Below are positions 37,818 through 49,366 of a stretch of DNA of 64,000 nucleotides, in pieces; within the stretch, counting starts at the first letter, position 1; every line of letters begins with the position of its first letter. A program made the position numbers and the translations under genes. Under the pieces are notes generated by a model. It saw only the letters and a program-made list of their open reading frames with translations, was not told where the DNA came from and did not search any database. The stretch spans positions 6,486,967-6,550,966 of the forward strand of contig CM026423.1 in the NCBI GenBank assembly GCA_014871385.1, read 5' to 3'. This stretch comes from Ceratodon purpureus. Taxonomy: Eukaryota > Streptophyta > Bryopsida > Pseudoditrichales > Ditrichaceae.

Positions 37818-39178
37818 CACCACGTCTGATAAATCTGTAGCCTGTCCATAAATTCTGTGTATACTTAAATATATATTACAGCGAAGTCCTTGCTACAGGA
37901 TCATACCGATCCTTACATGTGGTGTACATGTATCATAGATTACGTAGTCAGATTCTTGGAAACACCGCACACAGGGTTAATTAACATTCTCATTCGGAAA
38001 AATTAGCCACTTGCTTTTGTTGATTTGTACATGGTTACTATCATAATGCAAGTGTATGACTACGTCTGATTACTTAATTTCCCTCGCACACTGCCTATCT
38101 GAACACTTCGCAGATCTGAACCCTTTCATTACTGTCAAAGCAAAATAATCAGTTCGAGAACAGTTCCTATTTGCGGCTTCAACTTGTTCAGCGGCCAACA
38201 GGTGCCCTCACTAACTTGTGATCAGCAGATAATCCTAGCAGATAATCTTACTTCTGTCCTGTCATTCATGGGAGAGGATTAATTGATAGAGTTGCTTTGT
38301 AGCAAGTGGGAAAGCAATTGATCGACCCACTGTAATTTAACGTTACACTTTTTTGGCATGCATCAGATTTTAGAGTTGAAATACACTGTTGAAAACATCT
38401 CTATGACATATGTGTTGTAGCGATCTGAACAGTGCTGTACTAGTAAGAATCAACGATCGATGTACACCTAGTTATCCTTCGAGGCATGCATGAATTTAAC
38501 TATTCAGATTATTATGACATATTTTTGACATATCTTGTGATGTTATGTGTCCAAAAGTATGTTTTCTATCTGATTAATACAAGGTAACTTATGTGATATT
38601 CAAACATATTTTCAGAGTTTTCTAACATACTTCTCCATATCAATCTAAAATAAATAAATGTTAAACCTATATTATGTTATCATTTCACATAAAATGAATA
38701 AATCTACTTTACCTTGAAACTATATTTTTTTCCCTATTTTGCTCTCAAACTCCATTCTTGGTCAAAACAAAATCAAAATGAATAACTACTTCAATAAACA
38801 TAATTCCAATACATAGATTCAACCCATGTAAATCTTTATAAGAAGCTGTAAAAAATTTAGGTGACTATCCTCCAGGCTCTTCCCTAGATGAATACACTAC
38901 TCGATAAAATTTAAGCTATCACCTTTAAGCCGTTTACATACCATAGGTTCTATACCTCTTTCCATACAAACTCCCCTATTAATTGTATATTTGAAATGAA
39001 ATTCTCCAAATCGTAGAAATGAATATGACTACCACAAAAAAAACATCTTCAAAGTTAAATCAACTAATCCAACTAAACACACTATACATACCAAGTCATC
39101 ATATACAAATTACCCTTTAACAAATCACAAGTCCCAAAACAAAATAAAATATTGCATATATGAGTATTCTAAAATACT
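37818..39178. other. 3' flank of the diterpene synthase and AT-rich spacer
   Basis: The first few hundred bases are probably 3' UTR. The remainder is AT-rich with no supported gene, and it ends at the CACTA-like terminus. Confidence 0.45.
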
Positions 39179-39201
39179 CACTAGTAGAAATCCCGGTCCG
39201 A
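39179..39201 (+). mobile_element. CACTA-type transposon terminus (left end)
   Basis: The sequence reads CACTAGTAGAAATCCCGG inward, the form of plant CACTA/En-Spm terminal inverted repeats. It is preceded by ACT, a candidate 3-bp target duplication. Subterminal sequence up to about 39450 has repeated CGGAC-containing words. The matching TAGTG end was not found in the window, so the right border is unknown. The minus-strand TNP2 gene at 49.4-54.1 kb is the natural partner. Confidence 0.55.
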
Positions 39202-40487
39202 AATGATGAGCAAGTGATTCTGATTTGGTCCCATATGACTAGGAAATGGCGCTAAGGAAGTTCACAGCACTCTGTCGACTCACGTGGCATTTTTTGTCCT
39301 GTATGACTATGTCATATCGGACATATCTTGATATATCCATCATAACGGACTGCACCGTCATCTGCAAAATTTATTACTCGTAGATTTCCGTGGAATGTTC
39401 ATCCTTGTGTCGTTTTCGAATATGTTTTTACCTATTGGGACATGTTCTGCAGATATACATTACTAGAAGTACCACCGGGTATGGATTTTGATGCAATCTG
39501 CGTAGTCCATGACCTCTTCCGGTGGGAACTGGTTCAGGTGATTATTTAGATAACAGTTCATCTTTGAAACAAGTGATTAATTTTTTGAAAGCTAGTTTGT
39601 TCATTCGCCACTACTATTCAAGTTCACCACAATTCATAACATTGATAACATGAACTCCAAGCTAGAGCACCAGAAGTTGCAATCTCACATGCTCAATATA
39701 CAGTAAGCATCAAGGAACTTTCGGTAAATTTTCATTTTTATCAGAGTGAAATCATTAACATCAAAACACACCCGAAATCTGTATCTCCTGAACTTAAGAG
39801 TTGGAACAACAACATTTGAACAGGCTAACCATGACTACAAGTGCGTAAAACCCCAACCAGAATATCGAACTCAACCAGGATAAAATTAGAGCCAGCTGCA
39901 AGTCGAATACTCCAAACAATAGAGAAACAAGTCATTCTGATTTCTCCAACCGCTTTGGCTCGATATGTGGAGAGAGACACTGAGGGCTGTTTAGACTGCG
40001 AGAGAGAAAGTTGCTAGCTTCGGCCAAACAGAGCAGGAGCTATTCCTCACTATACTTAACACAGAGCTTGAGAAGCTCCCCATGTCACTACCCCCCAAAC
40101 AACACCACTGCAACCTCAATTCAGCTATCCCAAATTCCAAAATAACCACACATCACACAATCAACCAGTAAAGACCCTTCAAAATACATATCAGTAACGC
40201 AAGGTTTTCAAATTCAAAGTGAAACAAGATTATCTTGGCCCTTCATCAATGAGTCCAAATTCACAAAATGTCGCACCTGAGCTTCTCCATATCCGGTGTC
40301 ATCGGAGCAAAACAAAATGCGTAGCATCTGCAGAGTACTGGTCATCTTCAAAACCTAAAATGTATTTTCATTCTATTCCGTGTCTACTATGAAATAATCC
40401 CCGGGTATGTAAGTTCCTTTGATTATAATCACAGAACTGGGCGGATTTGCTGCATAAGAAGTCCACCGCCACTACACGTATTACCAC
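39202..40487. other. CACTA subterminal and non-coding region
   Basis: No gene is supported between the CACTA-like terminus and the first minus-strand ORF. The stretch may contain terminator and subterminal transposase-binding sequence for the element. Confidence 0.4.
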
Positions 40488-41210
40488 TTACTCTCGACGA
40501 GGAGGTGAATACATGTGCGTATCAGAACATTTACCATCTTTACTCCTCTCCACGCCATCAATCATGGTCGAGTTCTGGATTGTCACATTCGCCAGCATAA
40601 TCAGTAAATTCGAGGCAAGGTCTTCAGTATTTCCAGTTCCCGCAACCGCTCCATTGACCTCAGGTTCCGGAGCATTACTTCCCAGCAGCTCGTCGGCCAT
40701 GTCCGCTAACACCAGATCATCGAGGGTCAGCTCATCCAACGCTTCGACCACGCACGGTGAGGAAATCGCAGTGGCACATACTGAGCAGCTTGGAGCGCTG
40801 CCACAGCTCGTCACTCCGTCTTCATCGACTTTCGTCCCCTGCGACACAACCTCCGAACACCATGAAGATCCTTTTGTCCAACACAGGGAAAGAGGAGACG
40901 AGTCTAGGACAGACGTAGCATCAATATAGTCATCAACGACGATAGGATTAGCCGCTGAACTCCCAATCGCCTGTACATGTGTATGATAATTTGCCAAATA
41001 CTCTGCAAATGTGAAGTTTGCGGCACTGCCCAACATACGGATCTCGCGATTGCACTGTTCTGTCAGGACATAGTTATCAGAGTTTTCTAGGAAACGTCCA
41101 AGGTGTGGCAAATCCGGCAGCCATGGTTTTGGAACTTGACCACCTACGGCACCTCGACGCATGAAGACCAACCCCATCCATGCTAGCAGTGCCCCTTTCT
41201 CCGAATCCAT
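40488..41210 (-). CDS. Hypothetical protein, paralogue A (MDxEKG family)
   Basis: A 240-residue ORF with an ATG at 41208-41210. Its N-terminal half matches the ORF at 42239-42760. Both start MD-EKG-L-AWM, have a WLP-P-L block, a TE-C--E---LG segment, a TF-E-L motif and AANPI near residue 90. The C-terminal half is acidic and Ser-rich (about 95-225), unlike its paralogue. I recognise no family. It lies between the CACTA-like end and TNP2 on the same strand, so it may be an accessory or captured gene of that transposon. A GT at the GAT|GGTAAATG stretch near the end could be a splice donor, so the C-terminus is uncertain. Confidence 0.55.
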   Translation of the reverse strand: MDSEKGALLAWMGLVFMRRGAVGGQVPKPWLPDLPHLGRFLENSDNYVLTEQCNREIRMLGSAANFTFAEYLANYHTHVQAIGSSAANPIVVDDYIDATSVLDSSPLSLCWTKGSSWCSEVVSQGTKVDEDGVTSCGSAPSCSVCATAISSPCVVEALDELTLDDLVLADMADELLGSNAPEPEVNGAVAGTGNTEDLASNLLIMLANVTIQNSTMIDGVERSKDGKCSDTHMYSPPRRE

Positions 41211-42238
41211 TTCTACTTACAAACTACCTCACTGAAAAACCCCACAGCAATATCAAACTCCCAAAATATGCCTCGACAAAACACATATCTGTAAACCCCA
41301 TCAGAGTACCCTGATAGTTGCCTCCTAATACACCTGACTCCTGAACTCTATGCGCAGTAGCACAAGAAATTAGGTCACCATTAATGTCTTCGTCTTCCTG
41401 CATCTCCCAAAACCATCAGAAACCGACCTCGACCACCCCAAGATGTCCAATCCCCATATTACGGTTCACTACATACAAAAATCGGCAACACCCAAAACAT
41501 CGAACTCAATGTCAGAGGACATCCTAGCTTCGCATGGTACAACAATCAATGGAGACGACACATATAACAAGTAAGCTATCATCGTATAATTGTGTCAACA
41601 ACCATCATAGAATATTTGCGGACACGCATTCATAGTCTATGACATAACTGCAGCAGGAATCAATACTTTGGATACGTCACATGTCTCCATTACATTCTTA
41701 CAGACGGTTAACTGGGACAATAGATCATTACGCTTTCTATGCAAGGAAGTTCTACATTAGAACTATGAAGACCAACCTGCACCTTCATAGATACATGTTC
41801 ACGGATTATGCATCAGATACCGCCAACCAACAACCAAAAACATTTAAACAATATCATCTGCTGTGTCTGTTTCTAAAGCCGGGATGAAGTGTTCTTACTA
41901 CCCTTGTGTATGATCAGTCTCACTGAATCGCTAATATGAATGTGTACTGAACGTCTCGGTTTTGGAGTAGAATTTAATGTTCGCTACTTGTAGATTTTCT
42001 AACACAGTAATGAACGTAAAAGCTCTGGAAATCCTCTACTCTAACTCGGCGTCCTCAGAACATTGTCCATTATATCACTACAACACCACTACGAAGGTGA
42101 CGGTAGTTGAATATGACAAAATCATTTTGTATCCATCCTGCCACAGTGAAGCAAAAAAACAAGAACGACCGAAAACGTAAAACCAAAAACGACCAGTGCG
42201 TCGCTCACAACTTCAGCAGAAGACGGTCGACACAGAAG
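41211..42238. other. Spacer between the two paralogous ORFs
   Basis: No gene supported. It should include the promoter of the ORF ending at 40488 and the 3' end of the one ending at 42239. Confidence 0.4.
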
Positions 42239-42760
42239 TTACTCGCACGAACAGTACGACACACTCGTCGCCACATCACAGACGCAGTGGTCTCCGCTTT
42301 CCGCACCATCCTGAACTCTTCCACTCCCTTCGCTTTCCTCCACGTCGGTGGTCATCCCATCGGAAGCATCGGACATGGATAGTCCGACTTCAAGACTGCG
42401 GCGATCAGACACAGGGTCGGAGCTCGTGTAATTTGTTGCAGAGAAATCGGACTTGTCATTGGAAGACCCGTCGGAGGGATCTTCAATGTTGATCGGATTG
42501 GCTGCGCAAAAGCCACGAGTCTCTCCGGGTACGTTCAACTCTCGGAGGAATTCGTCGAATGTGTACCCGGATACACGACCAAGGTAAACCACCTCCTCGT
42601 AGCATTTCTCTGTAAAAGGAAACGCGTTAGAAATTCGAACAAGGTTGGCAAGCTGAGGGACATTTGGGAGCCAACGCTTCTTCGCCCATCTGTCCTTCGC
42701 GTTCCGATTAAAGAAAATCACTGACATCCAGGCCATCAGACAGCCTTTCTCAATGTCCAT
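42239..42760 (-). CDS. Hypothetical protein, paralogue B (MDxEKG family)
   Basis: A 173-residue ORF with an ATG at 42758-42760. It begins MDIEKGCLMAWM and shares its first roughly 95 residues with the ORF at 40488-41210, including WLPNVPQL, TEKCYEEV and AANPINIED. The rest is Ser/Asp-rich and probably disordered, ending in a Cys-rich tail. No domain is recognised. The conserved N-terminal module with a divergent acidic tail suggests a tandem duplication under constraint in the N-terminus only. The context is inside the presumed CACTA element. Confidence 0.55.
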   Translation of the reverse strand: MDIEKGCLMAWMSVIFFNRNAKDRWAKKRWLPNVPQLANLVRISNAFPFTEKCYEEVVYLGRVSGYTFDEFLRELNVPGETRGFCAANPINIEDPSDGSSNDKSDFSATNYTSSDPVSDRRSLEVGLSMSDASDGMTTDVEESEGSGRVQDGAESGDHCVCDVATSVSYCSCE

Positions 42761-45453
42761 AATCGAAGAAACCCGCTCAACACCAACAAACGACTACAAA
42801 TTTAACAGTGAATGAACACGCACACACTGCTCTGCCACACAGAGAGGGGCTCCTTTGTATACCACATTGGAAATATGTTTTGGGAGAGATGATCATGGAG
42901 ATACAGGGAATGACTTGACAACCTCGGATCTGGACATGAGCACTCGGAAATTCATCATACCAGGTGAGATGGGCAACTCGGATCATGATTACTTACGCCC
43001 CCATTTCGCTACACCACTGTCATGTCATGGGTCCATTCTGCCCCTTAACCGCTTGTCACATTTCTCAATGGGTCCTGTTAACCGTGGCCCCTGTCAGGCA
43101 ATGCAATGACACCAACCAGACTGACCAGTTAGAGACAATGAATTAAGAAATTGTATACATTCGTAGACCAACACTCGTAGTAGTAGTCTAGATCTTAAAC
43201 TGAACTTACGCCTGGCACTGCTACCTGGATTCCCATGTAGTAATGAAAAACGAGATGTCATGTGTGGAATCAGAGTCCTCGAAGGGAGCAGTGCGTTTGC
43301 AAGTGACTCTCTCCTACCAGAAACATAACCATAGCCGGATTTATATTAGCATTAATGCCATCGAATGCACTGAAAAGCAATCGTTTGCTATTTGTATGAA
43401 AATAGTATTTCCATCTCTCTGTTTCCCTTCAAGATTTGTGATATTCACATTACAGACGTCCTTTGTTCCACTTGCAATAATTAGCACATGCACGGTATTC
43501 ACAAATCAGACACAGTAGTATTGTAGTTTATCTGTCAAATGATCTTATTATGGTAGAAAGTCAATTAGCACCTACATACACTGATGAAGCATAAAACAAC
43601 ATGAAATCATCAAAACAAGTGACCATGGAAGACAAGGGCGAATGCGGGAATAACATTTTCACAAACCAGGAAGTAGACGCCAGGGAAGCACTTTTCATTC
43701 TTCAAGAAGCCCACGGCTATTGAGTACAGTATGTACATCTCCATGACCTCCTGTTTTACTCTGACGTACAATGAAAACACATTGAGTAAAAATGCTATAT
43801 TTTTCTTATTTTCACGAAGTACAAATACTTTGAAGTCTTCCATGCTTTTGATATTTAAGACCATGGTTTCAACTCCGTTCTATGAAGATACAATGTAAAA
43901 CGAATAAGAATTGCTTACCTGAATGATTTACGGATCGGAGAGGACGAGAGCAATGCCAGCATCGTCATCTGCCGAACGTGCTAGCTTTGTTACTTCAATT
44001 CTACTTGACCGTTTTTAAATTTCTTGTCGTAAAACAGAGTCTGCATTACACACGTACACCTCCCCAGCACAATTTCGTGAACGCCAGATACAAAGGCAGT
44101 AAAGGGTAAACCGGAGAAACCTGACTTTGTTTCAAATATGCACATTCATATGATCTACTGTAAGCAAACCGACACAACGGAATTAATTCTTTTTCTTCTT
44201 CATCTCACCAGTCCTCCGTCTGCGTTGTATTGATGGTGATACATTAGAGGACTGCCTAAGATCTGCTCTGTTCGAATGGTAAAATTGACAGAATGAATAA
44301 AGACGTTTAATTTGAACATATTGGATTACAGTGCAAAAGGCAAGAGGAAGGTGTCAACAAATCAACGCAAAGGCTGCACGATGTAAAAAGCTTATGAATA
44401 ACGCTTACGGCCATCTTCCTTGATGCGGGTTCTCTAATCAGACACCATGATTAAAACGGTTACCATAGAATTAAATTATTAATACTCTGCATCCTACTAA
44501 TGCTTATCACACATTTTTAAGAACTTCGGAAACAAGCCATACATTGAGTGAGTAGATATTGTTTTCAGCAATGCATAATAAGAATTCAGAAAATGAAAAC
44601 ACTACAAGCGAAAATGGGACGTCGTAATTCTGTATAATACAACTTAGGCCAGAACTACATGAACTTCAACTAGGACTAATCAATACCTTGATATAATCAC
44701 TTCAAAATCACATTGCTCCAAGATGAACAGTTCGGAGGGTAAGGGACACAGGAATAACCAATAGCATAAGGGCGTGCTTTGCCAATCATTTGCATTGCTT
44801 ATTATAAATGGCCGTTCGCATATACACAAAGGAATCGACTTGTATGCAACTATGGGAACGTACACGTCAAGTCTAACCAGGAGACGGAGCAGTTGGACCT
44901 TAATACGGCAGAGGTTGCATTCTGAAGGTATGTGTCCAGAACGGACATATTAAGACATCTTCTATGTCATCGAATAAACATACACGCGCCTCACTGGTGC
45001 CTGCGATTACAAATATTTTGCACAACACAGACCCCACGGCGTTATCATAACAATTAAGTTTTAGATGATAAATATAACCAATACACAATACATAGCTTTA
45101 CGCAAGCCCTTACAGGAGCCTATACATAAACCAGAAGTGAAGGGTCGCACACGGGTTTGAATACTGATTTATTTTTCTACTCTCTACAAGCTTTTGAAAC
45201 AATGTACGCACAGTTCTCCAATCTTCTACTTGTTACTTTACTGTCATAAAGAGCTATGATGAAGTACTGTTTTAAGGCTCTGCCTCATTCGATACTGTTA
45301 AAAAGAACTATTAATCCTCAAAGCGGTCTATATAGAACTCTAATTTTCCACTCTAAGCCAGAGAATAAATACAAAGCGAACAAGGTGATTCCTGCATATG
45401 AAAAACTTACAAATCCGGACAGCCCCCTTTGTTGTACACCTCGTTGAACGGTG
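42761..45453. other. Non-coding spacer
   Basis: Only short frames occur (84 codons or less), with no recognised domain. It may contain upstream exons or the promoter of the MDxEKG ORFs, but no splice model was convincing. Confidence 0.4.
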
Positions 45454-45963
45454 TTAGATATTCTGTTTCGGGTCAGGACTGTCGCCTTCGGGGACTGGAG
45501 CATCCTCTTCAACCTTCCGAGAAGTAACCACCTCCAATTTTGCTTTCTTCGACTTCCAAGATGGCCAATCCGCTATATTAACATTTTGTCTCCGACGCTC
45601 CTTCGTGTCGGAAGAGTCAGAGTCACTTGGTGTTCCTGGTGCGGTTTGACGTCTCTTCCTCTTGAACGATGGAGCTCTTAGCCTAAGTCCTTTCAATCCC
45701 CTACGGGGCTTTGATTTTTCCCCCAAAGATTCTCGGCCGGGTTCACCACTCTGTACATGCATGACTGTAGAAGGGGTGCCTCCACTGTTCTGAAAAGACA
45801 TTGTACTGTTAAGATTAGGAATGGTCTCATCTTCCAAGACTACCCTTTTCTCTCGCATGTCACTCTCCTGGTTTGTACTGGCCATAGACTGGCGATGCTC
45901 CTCTACATGATCTGTTTCTATGAGTGTTTTTCCTTTCAGCTTTCTCTCTTCCTCGGTAGCCAT
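45454..45963 (-). CDS. Hypothetical basic, disordered protein
   Basis: A 169-residue ORF with ATG at 45961-45963. It is charged throughout, with Lys/Arg clusters including FKRKRRQ and KSKKAKLE that could be nuclear localisation signals, and a run of Ser/Asp (DSDSSD). No domain is recognised. It is co-oriented with TNP2 and its neighbours and may be part of a multi-exon transposon gene. Confidence 0.4.
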   Translation of the reverse strand: MATEEERKLKGKTLIETDHVEEHRQSMASTNQESDMREKRVVLEDETIPNLNSTMSFQNSGGTPSTVMHVQSGEPGRESLGEKSKPRRGLKGLRLRAPSFKRKRRQTAPGTPSDSDSSDTKERRRQNVNIADWPSWKSKKAKLEVVTSRKVEEDAPVPEGDSPDPKQNI

Positions 45964-46891
45964 AGAGCTAGTCGCCCCCTCCCTTCGAATTCCCTCTCTT
46001 CACAGTAGACAATTGAGAACCAAACCAACAAATAAAGTACAAACAAATCCTTTCTAACTGTAATTGATATGAAGCATTCTTCTATTAACCACATGGATGC
46101 AGTAGAAAAAGGAATCTACTTCTAGGAACCATTGAAGAGAGGAGAGTACCAGTGAAACATAGACTTCGCTAATGCCTTTTGCGTGACACTCCACTGGCTG
46201 TAACTCCGAAGTCCAAGTGCAGCATGCAATAGTCTAGAGCTCTGCATTGGAAACTAAATTATGAAACTGTAAGATAACTCCACTTGTCCGAGAACATTCA
46301 GATTTTTGAAATTGAAGACTATGTGAATTCTCTGGACCGGGACAAGTGATAAATAATGACAGGAAGATTGTGGTGACATATAGACAGTCTGCAATTACTT
46401 ATGAAGATTATCCATAGCTTCCATTTGCAGCTTTTTAATGATTATCATGAACTGCAAAGGAACTACGACAGTAGGCGATCGGAATTCCAATGCCCTGCCA
46501 CTGACAAATTATTATCCCGGAAGTGAGTGGAATGTAATATACCTAGTCGTCGGGAACCCTCGATCGGCAAATATCGAAGTCCATCCTCTCCTATCCCAAA
46601 CAGGTTCGAGGTGAAAGTCCAGCTGTCACTTCCTCACAAAATCCGAGCATTTGAACAGCGGTCACACGGCGCCAAAAATCAGCAGTCGACAGTGATGTTC
46701 TAACACATGGAGCTCCATTTAGAAAATAACTCTATCATTCGAGCATATCAAGCAAGATAGCATATGTTTACCATACCCACTGAACTCGGAATCTGAAAAA
46801 TTGCCAAGTCTTTTACAGCATAAGTAGAGTAAATCATCATTCACTTGAAGGCAGTGCACATTGTACTCTGTGCTACAATATACATTTCTCT
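45964..46891. other. Non-coding spacer
   Basis: No supported gene, repeat or RNA was seen in this stretch. Confidence 0.4.
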
Positions 46892-47368
46892 TCAACCGTC
46901 GCTGACATCTACCCTACAACTAGTCCACACACGGGCCAACTCAACAATCGGCGCATGACACTCTTCTCGTGCTTTTTGCTCTAGTTCCTCCAGAGTCGCC
47001 AGTTCCTCCTCTGCTGTTTTTATCATACCCCGCAAATGCTGAAGTCTCTGAGTACCCCGCCACCACAGGTTGAATGATCTTTCCTTGTCCACCCGTGCGT
47101 TCATGACATCTTGTAGCTGACTACCCACTGATCTGTCCACATCCACTTGGGATCGCCTGAAACGTGCCGTCTTCACCAGAACAAGTAGATTTGCAAGGAC
47201 ATCAAGTTTAGCATCATAAGCCTCTTGTCTAATCCTGAAGTCTGACCTGAGCTCAGGAACATCTATGAAATCAGCCTCGGCCCGTAAGTTCTGAAGCTCT
47301 AGTCTACTGATGAGGGAACCCATCTCGGCGTTCCCTAACTTCTTAACACTCTTCACCAGCTCCTCCAT
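46892..47368 (-). CDS. Hypothetical coiled-coil protein
   Basis: A 158-residue ORF with ATG at 47366-47368. It is predicted to be almost entirely helical. The last third (about 115-145) has heptad-like Leu/Glu spacing in the region around TAEEELATLEELEQK, suggesting a coiled coil. No family recognised. It lies upstream of the basic ORF on the same strand, and the two could be exons of one gene. Confidence 0.45.
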   Translation of the reverse strand: MEELVKSVKKLGNAEMGSLISRLELQNLRAEADFIDVPELRSDFRIRQEAYDAKLDVLANLLVLVKTARFRRSQVDVDRSVGSQLQDVMNARVDKERSFNLWWRGTQRLQHLRGMIKTAEEELATLEELEQKAREECHAPIVELARVWTSCRVDVSDG

Positions 47369-47518
47369 CTCTCATAGGCTCGAAGATAAACTCACTACTC
47401 TCTCTGCTGTACTACTGCTTGTATGTGATCGGTGAGTTGATTACCGAAATAGTTATACAATTTGTTTCTGTGCACGATGAATGCTAGGAAAGGAAAGTCC
47501 ATAGTGTGTATCGCGAAC

Positions 47519-48304
47519 ATTACAAATACACTCATAGTTGCAACAGTTCATGCCCATGCCCTCATACGGCATTGCATGCATGATCACATATATAAATAAA
47601 AATATATAAATTTTTAAAAAATAATAATAATAAAAAAAACATAACTACAACACCCTCAGCTCATATCGTAAACCCTAAGCCCCTACATACTAAAGCTCCC
47701 CTCTTAAACCTTGAACACTCTAGCGCTGCGCATCAGATACACTAAATCCACAAAAAACTGTAAACGACATATCATACCTGAGAAATTGCCTCTTTGGTCT
47801 GGTAATTGGCGCCACATCATTCAAAGAGAAGGTCCACGCGGTCGAGCAATGGTTCAACTCATGCGGCCTGCAAAACCTCCAGAGAGCACCAGCTCACAAT
47901 GAAACCAAACATTACAAATACACTCATAGTTGCAACAGTTCATGCCCATGCCCTCCTACGGCGTTGCATGCATGATCACAGATATAAATAAAAATATTTA
48001 AATTTAAAAAAAAATGATAATAATAAAAAAAACAGAACTACAACACCCTCAGCTCACGTTGTAAACCCTAAGCCCCTACATCCTAAAGCTCCCCTCTTAA
48101 ACCTTGAACACTCTAGCGCTGCGCATCAGATACACTAAATCCGCAAAAAACTGTAAACGACATATCATACCTGAGAAATTGCCTCTTTGGTCTGGTAATT
48201 GGCGCCACAGCATTCAAACAGAAGGTCCACGCGGTCCAGCAATGGTTCAACTCATGCGGCCTGCAAAACCGCCAGAGATCACCAGCTCACAATGAAACCA
48301 AACA
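47519..48304. repeat. Tandem direct duplication, two units of about 393 bp
   Basis: Unit 1 is 47519-47910 and unit 2 is 47911-48304. Each begins ATTACAAATACACTCATAG and ends GCTCACAATGAAACCAAAC, with only scattered differences. Each contains AT-rich microsatellite sequence and a TAAACCCTAAG word. No coding function is evident. Confidence 0.9.
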
Positions 48305-49366
48305 CCGGACTTGTTAATCAAGTGAGAAAATTACAATAGAATGGACAATAGTGAAATGGCCGACGCTTGATGTCAATACGCCTAAGATTTAAAAAACGAA
48401 GAAAAAAAAATGGGGACCATGGAACTGTGCACCTGAAGCGTGATGAGCTCGTGCGCGGCGGAACTCATGGATATGTGGTGGCGGATGCTCAAGCGTGGTG
48501 GGATGGTGGCGTGGGGACCGTTTGAAACCCGGCACAAGCACCCGGAGGTTGCCACGGCAGCGTCAAACGGTTGCCCACGAGCACCAAGCCATCCAGGCCC
48601 GATCTGGAAGGGAACTGTAGTTGTAGCGTATATATATTCTACCATATCAAGTTCGACAAACGATATGGGATATCAGTGCCTCTAAATCCAAATCTAGAAT
48701 TACAGTTTGTGTTGCTCTTGTTTGTCAGGTATTTCTTCGCCTTTAATGATTTAATTTAAATGGAATGTGGTGTACATGTGTGCAACTCCCGAAAATTGCA
48801 AGACAGATTCAATTAAAAAAATATTCAGGTATTTCTTCGCCTTTAATGATTTAATTTAAATGGAATGTGGTGTACATTTTTTGAGTATGTGCTGGAAGCT
48901 GCCATGTACCTCAGTTCAAGTACAAAGTAATTCTCCCACATTCTACTTTTTCACCTGTACAGTACAAAACAATTCTGTTGTATTCTGATTTTCCTCGCAC
49001 ATTTTTTCTGGTATTGTGGCAGTAGTGATGCATTTTGATGCAAGTTGGAACCTCAATCTCCAGGAATCTATTGCGGTATGTACAGTAGGGCCATGGGTGT
49101 AGTAGTTTGAGAATAATATCAATCATTTCAATATCGTTACTCAAATCCAGGTAACATATCAAGGAGATACAAATTGGAGCATATGATTTAATTTAAATGG
49201 AATATGGAGTGTGTAGTCCATTACAGTGCTCTACCCTGGGCTATTGAGATTAGATCAATACAGCACTATATTGATTCCTGTTGAAATCGAAAAAAACTAC
49301 AGGAAATTATGCTTGAAAAATCATCACAGAGCATTCTAACATCACTCCAATACAGAGCACTACATT
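48305..49366. other. Spacer with short direct repeats
   Basis: A GC-richer patch at about 48420-48620 is open on both strands but unrecognised. The rest is AT-rich and includes the 53-bp direct repeats listed separately. Confidence 0.4.
48725..48877. repeat. 53-bp direct repeat pair
   Basis: Identical blocks at 48725-48777 and 48825-48877, starting TCAGGTATTTCTTCGCC and ending GGTGTACAT. A shorter third match (GATTTAATTTAAATGGAAT) lies near 49184. Confidence 0.85.
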
